Shown here: positions 1-9,177 of the stretch, piece by piece
Layout: each line of letters begins with the position of its first letter
How positions within the stretch are numbered: the stretch's first letter is position 1
Source: Holophagaceae bacterium
GTDB lineage: Bacteria; Acidobacteriota; Holophagae; Holophagales; Holophagaceae
DNA: 59,480 bases
Direction of reading: 5' to 3'
NCBI GenBank assembly: GCA_025361125.1
Contig: JANYBM010000056.1
Span: forward strand, 1 to 59,480
Position numbers and translations under genes: made by a program
The notes under the pieces: generated by a model
Database searches by the model: none
What the model was told of the DNA's origin: nothing
What the model saw: the letters and a program-made list of their open reading frames with translations, nothing else

Positions 1-874
1 CCGAAGGCAATTCAAACTTGGGAGATGGCTTCACACTCTACGAGGAATACCGGGGACTGGTTGCGAAAGGGGAACACAAAAGGCTGGACCCCAAAAAGAA
101 GGAGCTGTTCGTCGTGAACAAATGCGGAGCCGATGTGGACGCCGGCATCGCCTTGTTCGAGCGGGCCGCTGACCTGAGGATCATCCAGGGGCTCGAGACG
201 GAAATGGACCCGAACAGGGTCGTGAACTTTCATGGCAACTCGGTCGCCCGGGGTGGCTCCCAGCATGGGCTGGTGCTGGACTTCGGTGCCACCGACGGCG
301 GGGCGGCGCAGGCGCAGCCAGTGAAAAGCGGCGCGACCTTCACCCCGTCCCCCGGTGCGGTCCAGCGGATCCATTTCGCCCAGGGCTTCAACGCCTTTGG
401 ACCTGCAGCCGCGGCCAAGGACGTAGCCCACGAGCTTGGCCATGCCTGTGGGCTCCGGCACCACGGGGAGTCGGGTACGGTGCAGCTGGATTCCTACCTG
501 TTCGATTCCAACAACAATCTGGTGTTCCCTGCGGGCGACACCAACTGGGACCTGTACGACTCCCAGGGCCGGTTGATCACACAGCGGCCCTTCACCATAC
601 CGTCGGGGGGGAAGGTGGCCTGGTCCAGGGGCACTCCCGCCGGGGGGACGTCGGCTGTGTCATGTGCTACGAGTCGGTCTTCTCCTTCGCCTACCAGGCC
701 AGTGCCGGGCGCAAACAACTGGCGAACAAGCCCGAGGTGGCCCCGGGGACGGGGCTCTGCACGAGCCCGACCGGGACGCAGTACAACGCGCCAGGCCATT
801 TGCCATGGCCCCTGTTCGGAGACGCTGATGCCGGACGGGGCAACTGCAAGTCGAAAGTGAGAGTGACTGACTAG
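1..874 (+). pseudogene. Metzincin-type zinc metalloprotease, 5'-truncated by the window and frameshifted
   Basis: This is the 3' part of a gene for a probable secreted zinc protease; its frame is open from base 3, so the start lies outside the window. The zinc motif HELGHACGLRH (about bases 429-461) fits HExxHxxGxxH of metzincins, with three zinc-binding His and a catalytic Glu. The frame then loses sense: after about base 611 it becomes Ser/Pro/Arg-rich and runs to 860. A second frame (positions 2 modulo 3) carries the plausible continuation with GDVGCVMCYES (about 647-679), which looks like the metzincin Met-turn, and ends in TAG at 872-874. The switch maps to or near a run of seven G at 605-611. 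It could be a true null allele, slippage or phase variation, or a base error. The exact protease family is not resolved. Confidence 0.7.
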
Positions 875-1903
875 CTAGAGCCCACGCCCCGCGCTCTTCC
901 CCGCGCAGCGCAGGTCCTGACAGGCTTGGGTCACGCGGTCGGCCATGCTCTGCTCGGCTTTTTTCAGGTAAGGCCGCGGATCATAGGCTTTCTTATTGCC
1001 AACCTCGCCATCCACCTTCAACACGCCATCGTAATTCTTGAACATGTGGTCGGCGATGGGACGGGTGAACGCGTATTGAGTGTCGGTGTCGATGTTCATC
1101 TTGATGACGCCGTAGTCAAGGGTTTCGTGGATCTCTTCCAGGCTGGAACCGGAACCGCCATGGAAGACCAGCATGGCGTCGGCACCTCCGCAAGCCGCGG
1201 CGATGGCTGCTTGCCCGTCCCGCAGGATCGTGGGTTTGAGCTGCACATTGCCCGGCTTGTAGACACCGTGCACATTGCCGAAAGTGGCCGCCAGCATGTA
1301 GGTGCCGATGGGCGCGAGAGTCTGGTGCACCGCGACCATGTCGCCCGGCGTGGTGTAGAGCTTCTCCTTGCCCACGCCACTGGTGTCGTGGCCGTCCTCT
1401 TCTCCGCCGACGACGCCGATCTCCATCTCCAGAATCAGGTCAACGGCGGCGCAACGCTTCAAGAGCTCGCCCGACATGCGGATGTTTTCTTCCAGAGGCA
1501 GTTCACTGCCGTCGAACATGTGGGCATTGAAGAGGTTCCCAAGCCCAGCGGCGGCGCGGCGTTCGGCCTCCGCGAGGAGCGGCAGCACGAACCTGCCGAG
1601 GTATTTCGGCGCGCAGTGGTCCGTGTGCAGCGCCACGTTCACATCGTATTCCCTTGCCATCAGATGCACGTATTCCGCCATGGCGATGGCGCCCTTCGCC
1701 ATATCCTTCACACCCAATCCGCTGAAAAATTCCGCGCCTCCGGTGGATATCTGCACGATGCCGTCGGCCTTGGCCTGCTTGAGGCCCAGCAGCACGGCAT
1801 TCACGGTCTCGGTGGAGGTCACGTTGAAAGCCGGGAAGGCGAAGCGTCCTTCCTTCGCCCGCTGGAGCATCGCCCGGTACTGACTCGGATTTACCACCGG
1901 CAT
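875..1903 (-). CDS. fba: Class II fructose-bisphosphate aldolase
   Basis: The enzyme reversibly cleaves fructose 1,6-bisphosphate to dihydroxyacetone phosphate and glyceraldehyde 3-phosphate in cytosolic glycolysis and gluconeogenesis. The 342-residue protein shows the class II metal-site stretches ALHTDHC, LEMEIGVVGGEEDG and ATFGNVHGVYKPGNV, the phosphate-binding VFHGGSGS and the C-terminal NIDTDTQYAFTRPI. It closely resembles the actinobacterial (mycobacterial Fba) subgroup, down to the ending DLRCAGKS. The ATG at 1901-1903 is chosen because GAGG lies just upstream on that strand and the family begins there; an open extension to 2032 has no homology. It is divergent from ppx/gppA, with 162 bases between them that must hold both promoters. 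The family assignment is firm. Confidence 0.96.
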   Translation of the reverse strand: MPVVNPSQYRAMLQRAKEGRFAFPAFNVTSTETVNAVLLGLKQAKADGIVQISTGGAEFFSGLGVKDMAKGAIAMAEYVHLMAREYDVNVALHTDHCAPKYLGRFVLPLLAEAERRAAAGLGNLFNAHMFDGSELPLEENIRMSGELLKRCAAVDLILEMEIGVVGGEEDGHDTSGVGKEKLYTTPGDMVAVHQTLAPIGTYMLAATFGNVHGVYKPGNVQLKPTILRDGQAAIAAACGGADAMLVFHGGSGSSLEEIHETLDYGVIKMNIDTDTQYAFTRPIADHMFKNYDGVLKVDGEVGNKKAYDPRPYLKKAEQSMADRVTQACQDLRCAGKSAGRGL

Positions 1904-2065
1904 GATCAACCTCGCCAAAGCCTCAAGGATAGTCCGCGGGCGGCGATCTCCCAAACGGCAAGAAAGCGGTTCAAGGCCCGGCGGCTTTCTTGGATCCGTC
2001 CAAGAGTGGCGCTGGGACGCAGCAGAATTCATCGCCGCGCATCAGTCCGGCGCTACAGTGGTTCC

Positions 2066-3580
2066 ATGAAGATCGCGGCCATTGATGTGGGGTCCAACTC
2101 CATCCACCTGGTGGTGGTGGAGAGCGATGGCAATGGCGGCCATCATGTGCTGGCCAAGGAAAAGGCCATGGTGCGCTTGGCGCGGGGGGGGGCGAAGAGC
2201 GGCCGTATCGGCGGAGAAGCTTTCGCTGCGGGCTTGGAAGTCTTGGAGAAGATGAAGGGCATCATTGCTTCATTTGAATGCGAAACCGTGATGGCCTGCG
2301 GCACCGCGGCCCTGAGGGACGCGGCCAATGCCGCTGAGTTCGTAGCCAAAGCGGCCAAGTTCGGCATTGCCATCCGCGTGATTTCCGGTGAAGAAGAGGC
2401 CCGGCTCATCCATCAGGCCGTGAGCCACGCCATTCCGTTTCCCGAAGAACCCGTGGTGCTCATGGATATCGGCGGTGGGAGTACTGAAATGACCTGGGTC
2501 AAGATGGGCCGGATCGAGGCGAGCATTTCCATCCCATGGGGACTGCAACGACTGGCGGATGCCAGCGCCACCGCGGACCCTCCCTCAGCGAAAGATTTGA
2601 AGGCCGTCACCGCCCTGATCCGCAAAGCTCTTAAAAAAGCCCGCAAAGGACTACCCAAGAATTTACCGCAAGCGAGGCTGGTACTGGGTACTTCGGGCAC
2701 CTTGGAAGATTTAAGCCGCGGAGCAAGCGGCGAATACACTTTCACCACAGAACAGCTACGGCCCTTCCGCCAGAAGCTTTGGCGCAACAATTCCAAGAAC
2801 CGCATGGAAAAACTTGGAGTGGATCTCAAACGCGCGGAAGTCCTTCATGTGGGCGCCTCCTGGGCTTCGGCTCTGCTGGATTGGGTAGGAGCGAGCGAAG
2901 TCCGCGTATTACCGGTTGGCTTGCGTGAAGGCATGATCTGGGAAGCCCTCAAACATGGTGGTGTCGCCATTCCACCTTTATCCGAGCGGCGGCGTGCTTC
3001 GGTAGAGCAACTGGCCCTGCGCCTGGACCCGGACCCAGGCCATAGCATTCATGTGCAGCGGTTGTCGGACCAATTGTTCCTAGCCCTACGCCCTCATTTC
3101 GAGTTGGGCGACCCCGAGCGAGAATGGCTGTCCTACGCTGCGCGACTGCACGATGTTGGCTTTTCCATTTCCGAAAAAGGGCATCACAAGCATGGTGCTT
3201 ATCTCATTCGCAACGCCAGCCTGCAAGGTTTCTGGCCTGAGGAAACCGAAATCATTTCCCAGGTGGTGCGGTATCACCGCGGCAAGGCGCCGGATCCAAC
3301 CAAGCACGAAGCCTTCCTGCAACTGGAGCCCTGGCATCGGAATGTAGTCGAAAAACTAAGCGCCATCCTGCGGGTCGCCGATGCCCTGGATCGCCGCCGC
3401 CGCCAATCCGTTCATGGCCTCCGCATCGAAAATGGGGGTGATGAGCTGCACCTGGTCTTGGAAGCCGCAGGCGATCTCAGGGCCGAGCTTCAAGCCGTGG
3501 AAGAAAAGGGCGAAATGCTCTTTGGGATGCTGGAAATGCCCGTGGAAATCAGCGTGGAAAGCGGCGGTTTGAAGGATTGA
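2066..3580 (+). CDS. ppx: Ppx/GppA family exopolyphosphatase / pppGpp phosphohydrolase
   Basis: The protein is 504 residues. The N-terminal two thirds is an ASKHA (actin-like) phosphatase: AIDVGSNSIHLVV at residues 5-17 is phosphate loop 1, MACGTAALRDA follows, and DIGGGSTE is phosphate loop 2. The last third carries an HD-type domain (ARLHDVGFSISEKGHHKHG, then VVRYHRGKAPD), as in the longer Ppx proteins. Members remove terminal phosphate from polyphosphate or from pppGpp, and sequence alone does not separate the two. The reading frame is open far upstream (to 926) but only as the antisense of the aldolase gene. The ATG at 2066 begins exactly at the conserved N-terminus and is therefore chosen. 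The gene is followed after 57 bases by pyrC. Confidence 0.9.
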   Translation: MKIAAIDVGSNSIHLVVVESDGNGGHHVLAKEKAMVRLARGGAKSGRIGGEAFAAGLEVLEKMKGIIASFECETVMACGTAALRDAANAAEFVAKAAKFGIAIRVISGEEEARLIHQAVSHAIPFPEEPVVLMDIGGGSTEMTWVKMGRIEASISIPWGLQRLADASATADPPSAKDLKAVTALIRKALKKARKGLPKNLPQARLVLGTSGTLEDLSRGASGEYTFTTEQLRPFRQKLWRNNSKNRMEKLGVDLKRAEVLHVGASWASALLDWVGASEVRVLPVGLREGMIWEALKHGGVAIPPLSERRRASVEQLALRLDPDPGHSIHVQRLSDQLFLALRPHFELGDPEREWLSYAARLHDVGFSISEKGHHKHGAYLIRNASLQGFWPEETEIISQVVRYHRGKAPDPTKHEAFLQLEPWHRNVVEKLSAILRVADALDRRRRQSVHGLRIENGGDELHLVLEAAGDLRAELQAVEEKGEMLFGMLEMPVEISVESGGLKD

Positions 3581-3637
3581 GCCTTGTTCATGTTTCGTCT
3601 AGCCCTCAGCTAACATGAAGGAACCCGGAGATGAACA

Positions 3638-4933
3638 ATGTCCCTGCTCGTGAAGAACGCCCGAATTCTGGACCCGGCCCAAAAATTGGACGTGGTGGGC
3701 TCGTTATTGGTGGTGGAAGGCGTGGTCACGGCCATCGGACCTGAAGCTGAGCGGGATCCTTTATCCTCAGGCGCCACTGAAATTCTGGATGTGGGTGGTA
3801 AGCTGCTCACGCCCGGATTCATTGATCTTCACGTACATTTTCGGGAGCCGGGCCAGACACGAAAAGAGTCCATTGAAACGGGATCGCGCGCTGCGGTCGC
3901 CGGAGGCTTTACCAGTGTCTGCGCCATGGCCAACACGCGGCCCGCCAACGACTCCGTGGCCATCACCGAACTGATGCTTGCCAAGGCCAACGCCGCTGGG
4001 CTCTGCCGCTACTTCCCGCTGGGCGCCTTGACCAAGGGCATGGAAGGCGAGGAACTTTGCGATTTCGGAACGCTTAAAGCAAGTGGGTGCGTGGCTTTCA
4101 GCGACGACGGCCTGCCGGTGATGAACGCCGAGATCATGCGCCGGGCACTGGAATACACCGCTTGGCTGAACATCCCCATCGTCGCGCACGAGGAGGACAA
4201 ACAACTGGCGGGGGAGGGCTACATGCACCAGGGTGCGGTGAGCGCCGCCTTGGGCTGCCTGGGCATCCCCAGCGCGGCAGAGGAAGCCATGGTAGCCCGG
4301 GACATCGTGTTGGCGGAGCACACGGGGGGCCACTTGCATCTGGCGCACCTCAGCACCGCCGGTTCCCTGCGCATGGTGCGCGAAGCGAAAGCCCGTGGCT
4401 TGAAGGTCACGTGCGAAGTCACGCCCCACCACTTCGCGCTGACCGACAGAGAACTGATGAAGTTCGATTCGGACTACAAGATGAACCCGCCCCTGCGTAC
4501 CGAAGCTGATCTCGATGCAGTTCTGCAGGCGTTGGCAGACGGCACCGTTGACGCCATCGCCACCGATCATGCTCCCCATGGCTGGGATGACAAGGAAGTG
4601 GAATTGCCGATTGCGGCCTTCGGTGTCATCGGCCTGGAAACCGCATTTCCGCTCACGCTTCAACTGCTCGTGAACAAGAATATTATTCCCCTGGAGAGAG
4701 CCATTTCCTTGCTCACCTGGGAACCCGCGAAGGTCTTCCATCTGGATGAAAAAGGCCTTGGCTCATTGAAGGTCGGAGCACCCGCAGACTTCACTTTGAT
4801 TGATCTGAATGGAACCGTGAAAGTGGACCGCGCGTTCATCCAGAGCCGTAGCTACAACACACCGTTCAAAGGCTGGGAACTGCCGGGAAAGATCGCAGGG
4901 ACCTGGCTGGGCGGAAAACGGGTTTGGGGTTAA
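3638..4933 (+). CDS. pyrC: Dihydroorotase
   Basis: The enzyme cyclises N-carbamoyl-aspartate to dihydroorotate in de novo pyrimidine synthesis. At 431 residues it belongs to the class I group. Evidence in order: the metal-binding DLHVHFREPG (about residues 62-71), the MANTRPAND loop, SDDGLPV, CEVTPHHFALT, NPPLRTEADL and the catalytic IATDHAPH. The carboxylated Lys seen in some members is not obvious in this type. It stands without other pyr genes. The next gene, an SDR, starts directly after its TAA, so the two are probably co-transcribed although no metabolic link is evident. Confidence 0.95.
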   Translation: MSLLVKNARILDPAQKLDVVGSLLVVEGVVTAIGPEAERDPLSSGATEILDVGGKLLTPGFIDLHVHFREPGQTRKESIETGSRAAVAGGFTSVCAMANTRPANDSVAITELMLAKANAAGLCRYFPLGALTKGMEGEELCDFGTLKASGCVAFSDDGLPVMNAEIMRRALEYTAWLNIPIVAHEEDKQLAGEGYMHQGAVSAALGCLGIPSAAEEAMVARDIVLAEHTGGHLHLAHLSTAGSLRMVREAKARGLKVTCEVTPHHFALTDRELMKFDSDYKMNPPLRTEADLDAVLQALADGTVDAIATDHAPHGWDDKEVELPIAAFGVIGLETAFPLTLQLLVNKNIIPLERAISLLTWEPAKVFHLDEKGLGSLKVGAPADFTLIDLNGTVKVDRAFIQSRSYNTPFKGWELPGKIAGTWLGGKRVWG

Positions 4934-5737
4934 ATGTCCTCTTATCTGGAAGGGAAAATCGCCTTTATCACGGGGGCAGGCTCGGGTATCGGACAGGCGA
5001 CAGCCTTGCGTTTTTCATCGGATGGCGCGGTTGTCGTGGTCGCGGACGTGAATTTTTTCGTGGTGGCGGAACTCGCGGATCGCATCAAGAACTCGGGCAG
5101 CCAAGCCTTGGCCCTGAACTTGGATGTGAGCAATGAATCCCAGTGGGAAGCCGCACTTGCTGAAACACTGAAGGCTTTTGGACGCCTGGACATCCTGGTA
5201 GCCTGCGCAGGCATTTCCTTCGCCAAACCTGTGGCTGCAATGACCCTTGATGAATGGCGGAAAGTGATGGCGGTGAACCTGGACGGTGCATTCCTGGCCG
5301 TGAAGCACGGGATCAGTGTGATGCGAGGCCGCAAGGGCGGAACCAACGGAAAGGGAGGCAGCATCGTGCTGGTGTCCTCGGCCTCGGGAATCAAGGCCAC
5401 ACCCGGCGCCAGCGCCTATGCTGCCAGCAAGGCGGGGCTGAACATGCTGGCGAAATCCGCCGCTTTGGAATGCGCTGCGGCCAAGGATGGCATCCGCATC
5501 AACGTGGTGGTGCCAGCTGGCGTCCGCACACCCATGTGGACATCCATACCCTTCTTTCAGGAACTCGCTGTAGCCCAGGGCGAAGCGGCGGCATGGGCCA
5601 GTTTGGAAGCTTCCCAGCCCTTAGGACGCTTCGCAAGGCCCCAGGAAATCGCCGCCGCCATCCGTTTCCTGGTCTCGGATGAAGCCGCGACGATGACCGG
5701 CAGCGAACTTGTGATTGACGGTGGGTACACGGCCTAG
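4934..5737 (+). CDS. SDR family NAD(P)-dependent oxidoreductase
   Basis: The protein is 267 residues, the usual size of a classical short-chain dehydrogenase/reductase. It has the Rossmann glycine motif TGAGSGIGQA (about residues 13-22), a dinucleotide-specificity Asp in VVADVN, the NAG-like ACAGIS, a Ser in VLVSSASG, and the catalytic YAASKAG (Tyr-x-x-x-Lys). The end has MTGSELVIDGGYTA, typical of the 3-oxoacyl-ACP reductase-like subgroup. The ATG abuts the pyrC stop codon with no space (TAAATG), which suggests coupled translation. The substrate cannot be deduced: a sugar, polyol or acyl ketone is possible. It is not the main FabG, since no fatty acid genes are near. Confidence 0.88.
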   Translation: MSSYLEGKIAFITGAGSGIGQATALRFSSDGAVVVVADVNFFVVAELADRIKNSGSQALALNLDVSNESQWEAALAETLKAFGRLDILVACAGISFAKPVAAMTLDEWRKVMAVNLDGAFLAVKHGISVMRGRKGGTNGKGGSIVLVSSASGIKATPGASAYAASKAGLNMLAKSAALECAAAKDGIRINVVVPAGVRTPMWTSIPFFQELAVAQGEAAAWASLEASQPLGRFARPQEIAAAIRFLVSDEAATMTGSELVIDGGYTA

Positions 5738-5770
5738 GTCCCGCCTCTCATCTACTGCGATACTCATCCC

Positions 5771-6343
5771 ATGACCACCTCCTCAAACACTTGGCGTTGG
5801 GCTGCTATCACGGGGCTTTGGGTCCTGGTGGCGAGCATTAGCTTCGTGGTGGTGGTTCAAGCCATGCTGGTATCCTTCGCGCCATTTGGGCATTGGCAGG
5901 TGCCAGGGCTAGTAAAGGTGGAGATCACGAATATCGAGCGGGACGAGCAAGGCAAGATCACGGGCAGGGTTCTTGCCCAAAAAGAGGGACGGAATCACAT
6001 CCTCATTTTGGCCAAAGAGGAATGCCTGAAAATCGAGGCCGAAGAAGAGATCTGGGTTTTGGAAAACTACTTCACCGGGGGCGCCCGGCCCGACCAATTC
6101 CTGTTGACTCCCCAGCGCCTGCTCATGGAGTATCCAGAGCCGCTCATTCTGCTGGCACTCCTGGCCATCCGTTGGCTTCGCCGCGCCCAAATCAAGGCTG
6201 CCAAACAAATCCCTGACCAGCCTCGAACCGTGTGGCGGGATGAGTTCTACACGAAGGCAGGACGATTTTCCCAAACTGAGGCGTCCCACACACTCGAAGA
6301 ACCTGGACAAGGCTCGCAGAAAACTCACAATGACTCATTCTGA
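5771..6343 (+). CDS. Hypothetical membrane protein
   Basis: The protein has 190 residues and belongs to no family I recognise. Residues about 10-37 form a hydrophobic segment (WAAITGLWVLVASISF onward). The middle is a mixed, charged domain that looks like a small beta-rich fold. A second hydrophobic segment near 120-135 (PLILLALLAIRWL) is followed by a basic stretch and a polar tail. Two transmembrane helices with the middle domain outside the cytoplasm is the likely topology. It lies 33 bases after the SDR gene and 12 bases before the next gene on the same strand, so the three may be one transcript. Confidence 0.6.
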   Translation: MTTSSNTWRWAAITGLWVLVASISFVVVVQAMLVSFAPFGHWQVPGLVKVEITNIERDEQGKITGRVLAQKEGRNHILILAKEECLKIEAEEEIWVLENYFTGGARPDQFLLTPQRLLMEYPEPLILLALLAIRWLRRAQIKAAKQIPDQPRTVWRDEFYTKAGRFSQTEASHTLEEPGQGSQKTHNDSF

Positions 6344-6355
6344 AAGGAGTCAACC

Positions 6356-6994
6356 ATGAAAATTGGCATTCTGGGGTCCGGAGAGGTGGCCAAAGCCCTG
6401 GCAGTTGGCTTCCTCAGCCATGGCTATGAAGCAATGATCGGTACGCGCACCCCTTCCAAACTGGCGGACTGGGTGGCTCAGCATCCCAAGTGCTGGATCG
6501 GGGGTTTTTCTGATGCTGCGAAATCTGCCGAAATCCTTGTACTGGCGGTGAAGGGAACGGCTGCCGCCGACGTACTGCGCACAGTAGGCGAGCTGAATCT
6601 TGCGGGCAAACCCATCATTGACGCCACCAACCCCATTGCGGATGCCCCGCCCACCCATGGCGTGTTGGCGTTCTTCACGGGTCCTAATGAGTCCTTGATG
6701 GAGCAGTTGCAGCGGGAGTTTGCGAGCGCCAAATTCGTCAAAGCCTTCAACTCTGTTGGCAGCGCATGCATGGTGAACCCCCAGTTTAAAAGTGGCAAGC
6801 CGACCATGTTCATTTGCGGCAATGACGAAGACGCAAAGAAAACCGTGTCCGGAATCCTGGATAGGTTCGGCTGGGAAAGCGCCGACATGGGCCAAGTGGA
6901 AGCGGCCCGGGCCATCGAGCCGCTGTGTATCCTCTGGTGCATCCCCGGCTTTCTGAGAAATGACTGGGTCCACGCCTTCAAGCTGATCTCCTGA
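6356..6994 (+). CDS. NAD(P)-binding protein, F420-dependent NADP reductase-like
   Basis: The protein has 212 residues. An N-terminal Rossmann motif, KIGILGSGEVAKALA (residues 2-16), is followed by IGTRTPSKLADW, the usual NADP-phosphate-binding position of the F420-dependent NADP reductase family. Next come VLAVKGTAAADVL, DATNPI and KAFNSVG, all landmark positions of the family (compare vKAfNtv). Many bacterial members act on unknown partners rather than F420, so no substrate is proposed. The SD AAAGGAG lies just ahead of the ATG. The final region is shorter than in archaeal Fno. It is the last gene of the plus-strand run before a convergent lipoprotein gene. Confidence 0.8.
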   Translation: MKIGILGSGEVAKALAVGFLSHGYEAMIGTRTPSKLADWVAQHPKCWIGGFSDAAKSAEILVLAVKGTAAADVLRTVGELNLAGKPIIDATNPIADAPPTHGVLAFFTGPNESLMEQLQREFASAKFVKAFNSVGSACMVNPQFKSGKPTMFICGNDEDAKKTVSGILDRFGWESADMGQVEAARAIEPLCILWCIPGFLRNDWVHAFKLIS

Positions 6995-7011
6995 CCGCAG
7001 GCCAGTTGCAG

Positions 7012-7075
7012 CGCGTTCCCCACTATGGGTGGTAGCCGCCGCAAAGGTAGCCCTCTCAGCAGCCGCGGCAACTGG
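7012..7075. other. Inverted repeat between convergent genes
   Basis: CCAGTTGC near 7012 pairs with GCAACTGG near 7068. GC-rich inner segments could extend the structure. It lies between two convergent genes and may be a bidirectional terminator, but no U-tract follows. Function unproven. Confidence 0.3.
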
Positions 7076-7140
7076 GTCCACTCGGTGTGAAGTTAGATGC
7101 AGGGGCCCCGTTGGCAGCAGGATCCCGAGCCTGAATTTGG

Positions 7141-8976
7141 TCAGTTGACCGTGAAGGTGGTGACATTCACGGTGGCATTTGGGCTGCAGGACCCACTGAA
7201 AGAAGTGGTGGAGCCCTTGTTGATGATGCGTACAGAGTAGGTCTGGGCGGCGTGTCCCGAGCTGCAATCCCCGTACCAGACGACCTTCACCTGGTAGCTG
7301 CCATGCGGTGCCGCGCCAGTGGGCCAATAGATATTCTCGGGCTTGCCATCAATGTAGTTGCTGCACTTGTTGTCCCGATCCAGCGAGCCCCCCGTAGCTG
7401 ACGTGAGGTGGTTGTAATAGATCTCCTCGCCCGAGGGTTCGATGACGTGGAGGTCCAGATCAACCCCGGGTGCCGCGAGGCCCCAGGTCAAGGTCACTTG
7501 GACATCCCCCGTGCCTGCGCTAGGGGTGAAGGTGGGCTGGCAGGGGCACGGACCCGTTATGGCACCACCTGGCGGGGCGCTGTAGGAGATGTCTCCCGAG
7601 GTGAGCCAGCCGTTGGCGTAGGTGGAGGGACCGGTGATGCGCATGTTGTCCAGGAACCAGTGGACTGGCTGTCCGGGAGGAGTTAAGAATGTTCCCGAGG
7701 TCGCCATTTCTGCACAGACCCGGTAGGTGCCCTGGACCAGGAACCATCTGCCCGAATTGTTCCACCCGATCTCGCCCATGGGCGCCCACATGGCCTGGCC
7801 GCCCCAGGAACCAGCCACGCTTGGGGCTTGGGCTGGATAGGTCACCGAATTAATCTGGTCCACGCAGAGCTTCAACCAGTAATTGCTGCTGGCATTGGTC
7901 ACCATGAAGGCGCCGTCGGCGGTATTGTCCACGGTGCCGTAAGTTGCGAACCAGGGGGAAAATTTGAGGGCCGGGCCACTGACAGTGTGAGCGGCCGGGT
8001 TATAAGTGCTGGGGATGAGTACGGCCTGGTTGGTGGTCGGGTCAACCCGGTAGAGGTGCACTAGATTTGACTGCCGGTCCCCGGACACCGGAAGGGTGAC
8101 CATCACGGGTCGAGCCATGGTGAAGCCCTCTGGGCCCAGGCGGTAGACATCTGTCGTGACGGACTCGCCCGGAGGCAAAGTGGGTGTGGAGGCGGCTATT
8201 TTCTCCAGGGAAAAAGTCATGGTCCCGGTTCCTGTGCCGTTCGAGTTGGTCGGCGGTACCGCGTACAGCGGAACCGTGATCTTCGCACCCAAAGGCGTGG
8301 CGATGACGCCGCTGGCATTGGTGTTGACCGCCCCCGTGGCGCTGTCTGCCACGGGCGCGGTGAGGGTGACCGTAGCGGTGCCTGTGGCCGTGGTCGTGGC
8401 ACCTCCGCTGGAATTGGTGGCCGTCAGAGTGTAGGTTGTCGTGGCGCTGGGGGAGACGGTGGTGGATCCGGTCAGGGCCACTGTTCCAACGCTGTGGTCG
8501 ATGGAGGCGCCGGTGGCGCCGCTGATTGACCAGGCAAGCGTCGAAGTCCCTCCGGATGGGACGCTGGCAGGCGTTGCGGTAAAGGACGCGATGACCGGCG
8601 GCGGGACCACCACGACGGTGGCTGCGCTCGTGGAACTCCCTTTGGCATTGGTGGCCGTCAACGTGAAGGTGGTGGTGTTCTGGGGACTGACGACGGTACT
8701 GGTGCCGGTCACCGTCCCCACGCTATTGTCGATGCTGGTGCTGCTGGCATTGCTGACGGACCAGCTGAGGGTGGAGGACTGGCCCCGCCCGATGGTGGCA
8801 GGGCTGGCTGAAAAAGAACTGATGTTGGGCGAACCGCCCCCGGCGTCCTCACTGGTCCCGGAAGAGCACCCGATGAAGGCCATCACCATCACCCCTGCCA
8901 ACACGGCAAGTGCTCTTTGCACGCTCCTCAGCGTGAAGGGTGAGAACATCCTCCCGGACAACAACGCGCCGAACAT
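7141..8976 (-). CDS. Putative lipoprotein with Ig-like repeats and a DUF2135/YfaP-like domain
   Basis: The protein has 611 residues. The N-terminus has basic residues, a hydrophobic stretch and MAFIGCSS, a plausible though imperfect lipobox with Cys near residue 37. Two tandem Ig-like repeats of about 78 residues follow (about 48-125 and 128-205), each with SFxAxPAxxxxG, STLxWSxS, a central DxSVGTV, and TTTxTLTATN. A long middle part of unknown fold comes next. The C-terminus (about 492-590) contains VDLDLHVIEPSGEEIYYN and GSYQVKVVWYGDCS, like the DUF2135 (YfaP) domain. This fits a surface or periplasmic binding or adhesion protein. The ATG at 8974-8976 has AGGAGG six bases upstream. It is transcribed convergently with the F420-reductase-like gene and divergently from lysR. 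Confidence 0.75.
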   Translation of the reverse strand: MFGALLSGRMFSPFTLRSVQRALAVLAGVMVMAFIGCSSGTSEDAGGGSPNISSFSASPATIGRGQSSTLSWSVSNASSTSIDNSVGTVTGTSTVVSPQNTTTFTLTATNAKGSSTSAATVVVVPPPVIASFTATPASVPSGGTSTLAWSISGATGASIDHSVGTVALTGSTTVSPSATTTYTLTATNSSGGATTTATGTATVTLTAPVADSATGAVNTNASGVIATPLGAKITVPLYAVPPTNSNGTGTGTMTFSLEKIAASTPTLPPGESVTTDVYRLGPEGFTMARPVMVTLPVSGDRQSNLVHLYRVDPTTNQAVLIPSTYNPAAHTVSGPALKFSPWFATYGTVDNTADGAFMVTNASSNYWLKLCVDQINSVTYPAQAPSVAGSWGGQAMWAPMGEIGWNNSGRWFLVQGTYRVCAEMATSGTFLTPPGQPVHWFLDNMRITGPSTYANGWLTSGDISYSAPPGGAITGPCPCQPTFTPSAGTGDVQVTLTWGLAAPGVDLDLHVIEPSGEEIYYNHLTSATGGSLDRDNKCSNYIDGKPENIYWPTGAAPHGSYQVKVVWYGDCSSGHAAQTYSVRIINKGSTTSFSGSCSPNATVNVTTFTVN

Positions 8977-9177
8977 GATTGCCTCCTGCTTTGTTTAATT
9001 GATGTAACGACTGGATGCTTCTCAGACGCTGCCAAACTTCAAACCGTGTTGTTTTGCGCGGAATATGGTTGATTGCTTATAAATATCAAGGGATCCAGTG
9101 TTACTTGTGCCTTTTGGCATTACTTCCCTTCCTGGTTGGGGCTTCATCCCATCAGGCAATTCAATGCATAATCCGGC

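Noticed and set aside
926-2065. Long open frame upstream of ppx/gppA that would add 380 residues
   Set aside because: It is antisense to the aldolase gene and the added residues show no domain. The family start is at 2066.
3767-4741. 324-residue antisense frame across pyrC
   Set aside because: Opposite strand of a well-supported gene, no motif, composition explained by GC-rich codon use.
7010-7080. Stem-loop with CGCAAAG and flanking pairing, resembling a c-di-GMP (GEMM) riboswitch
   Set aside because: The required core and tetraloop are not matched, and no plus-strand gene lies downstream for it to control.
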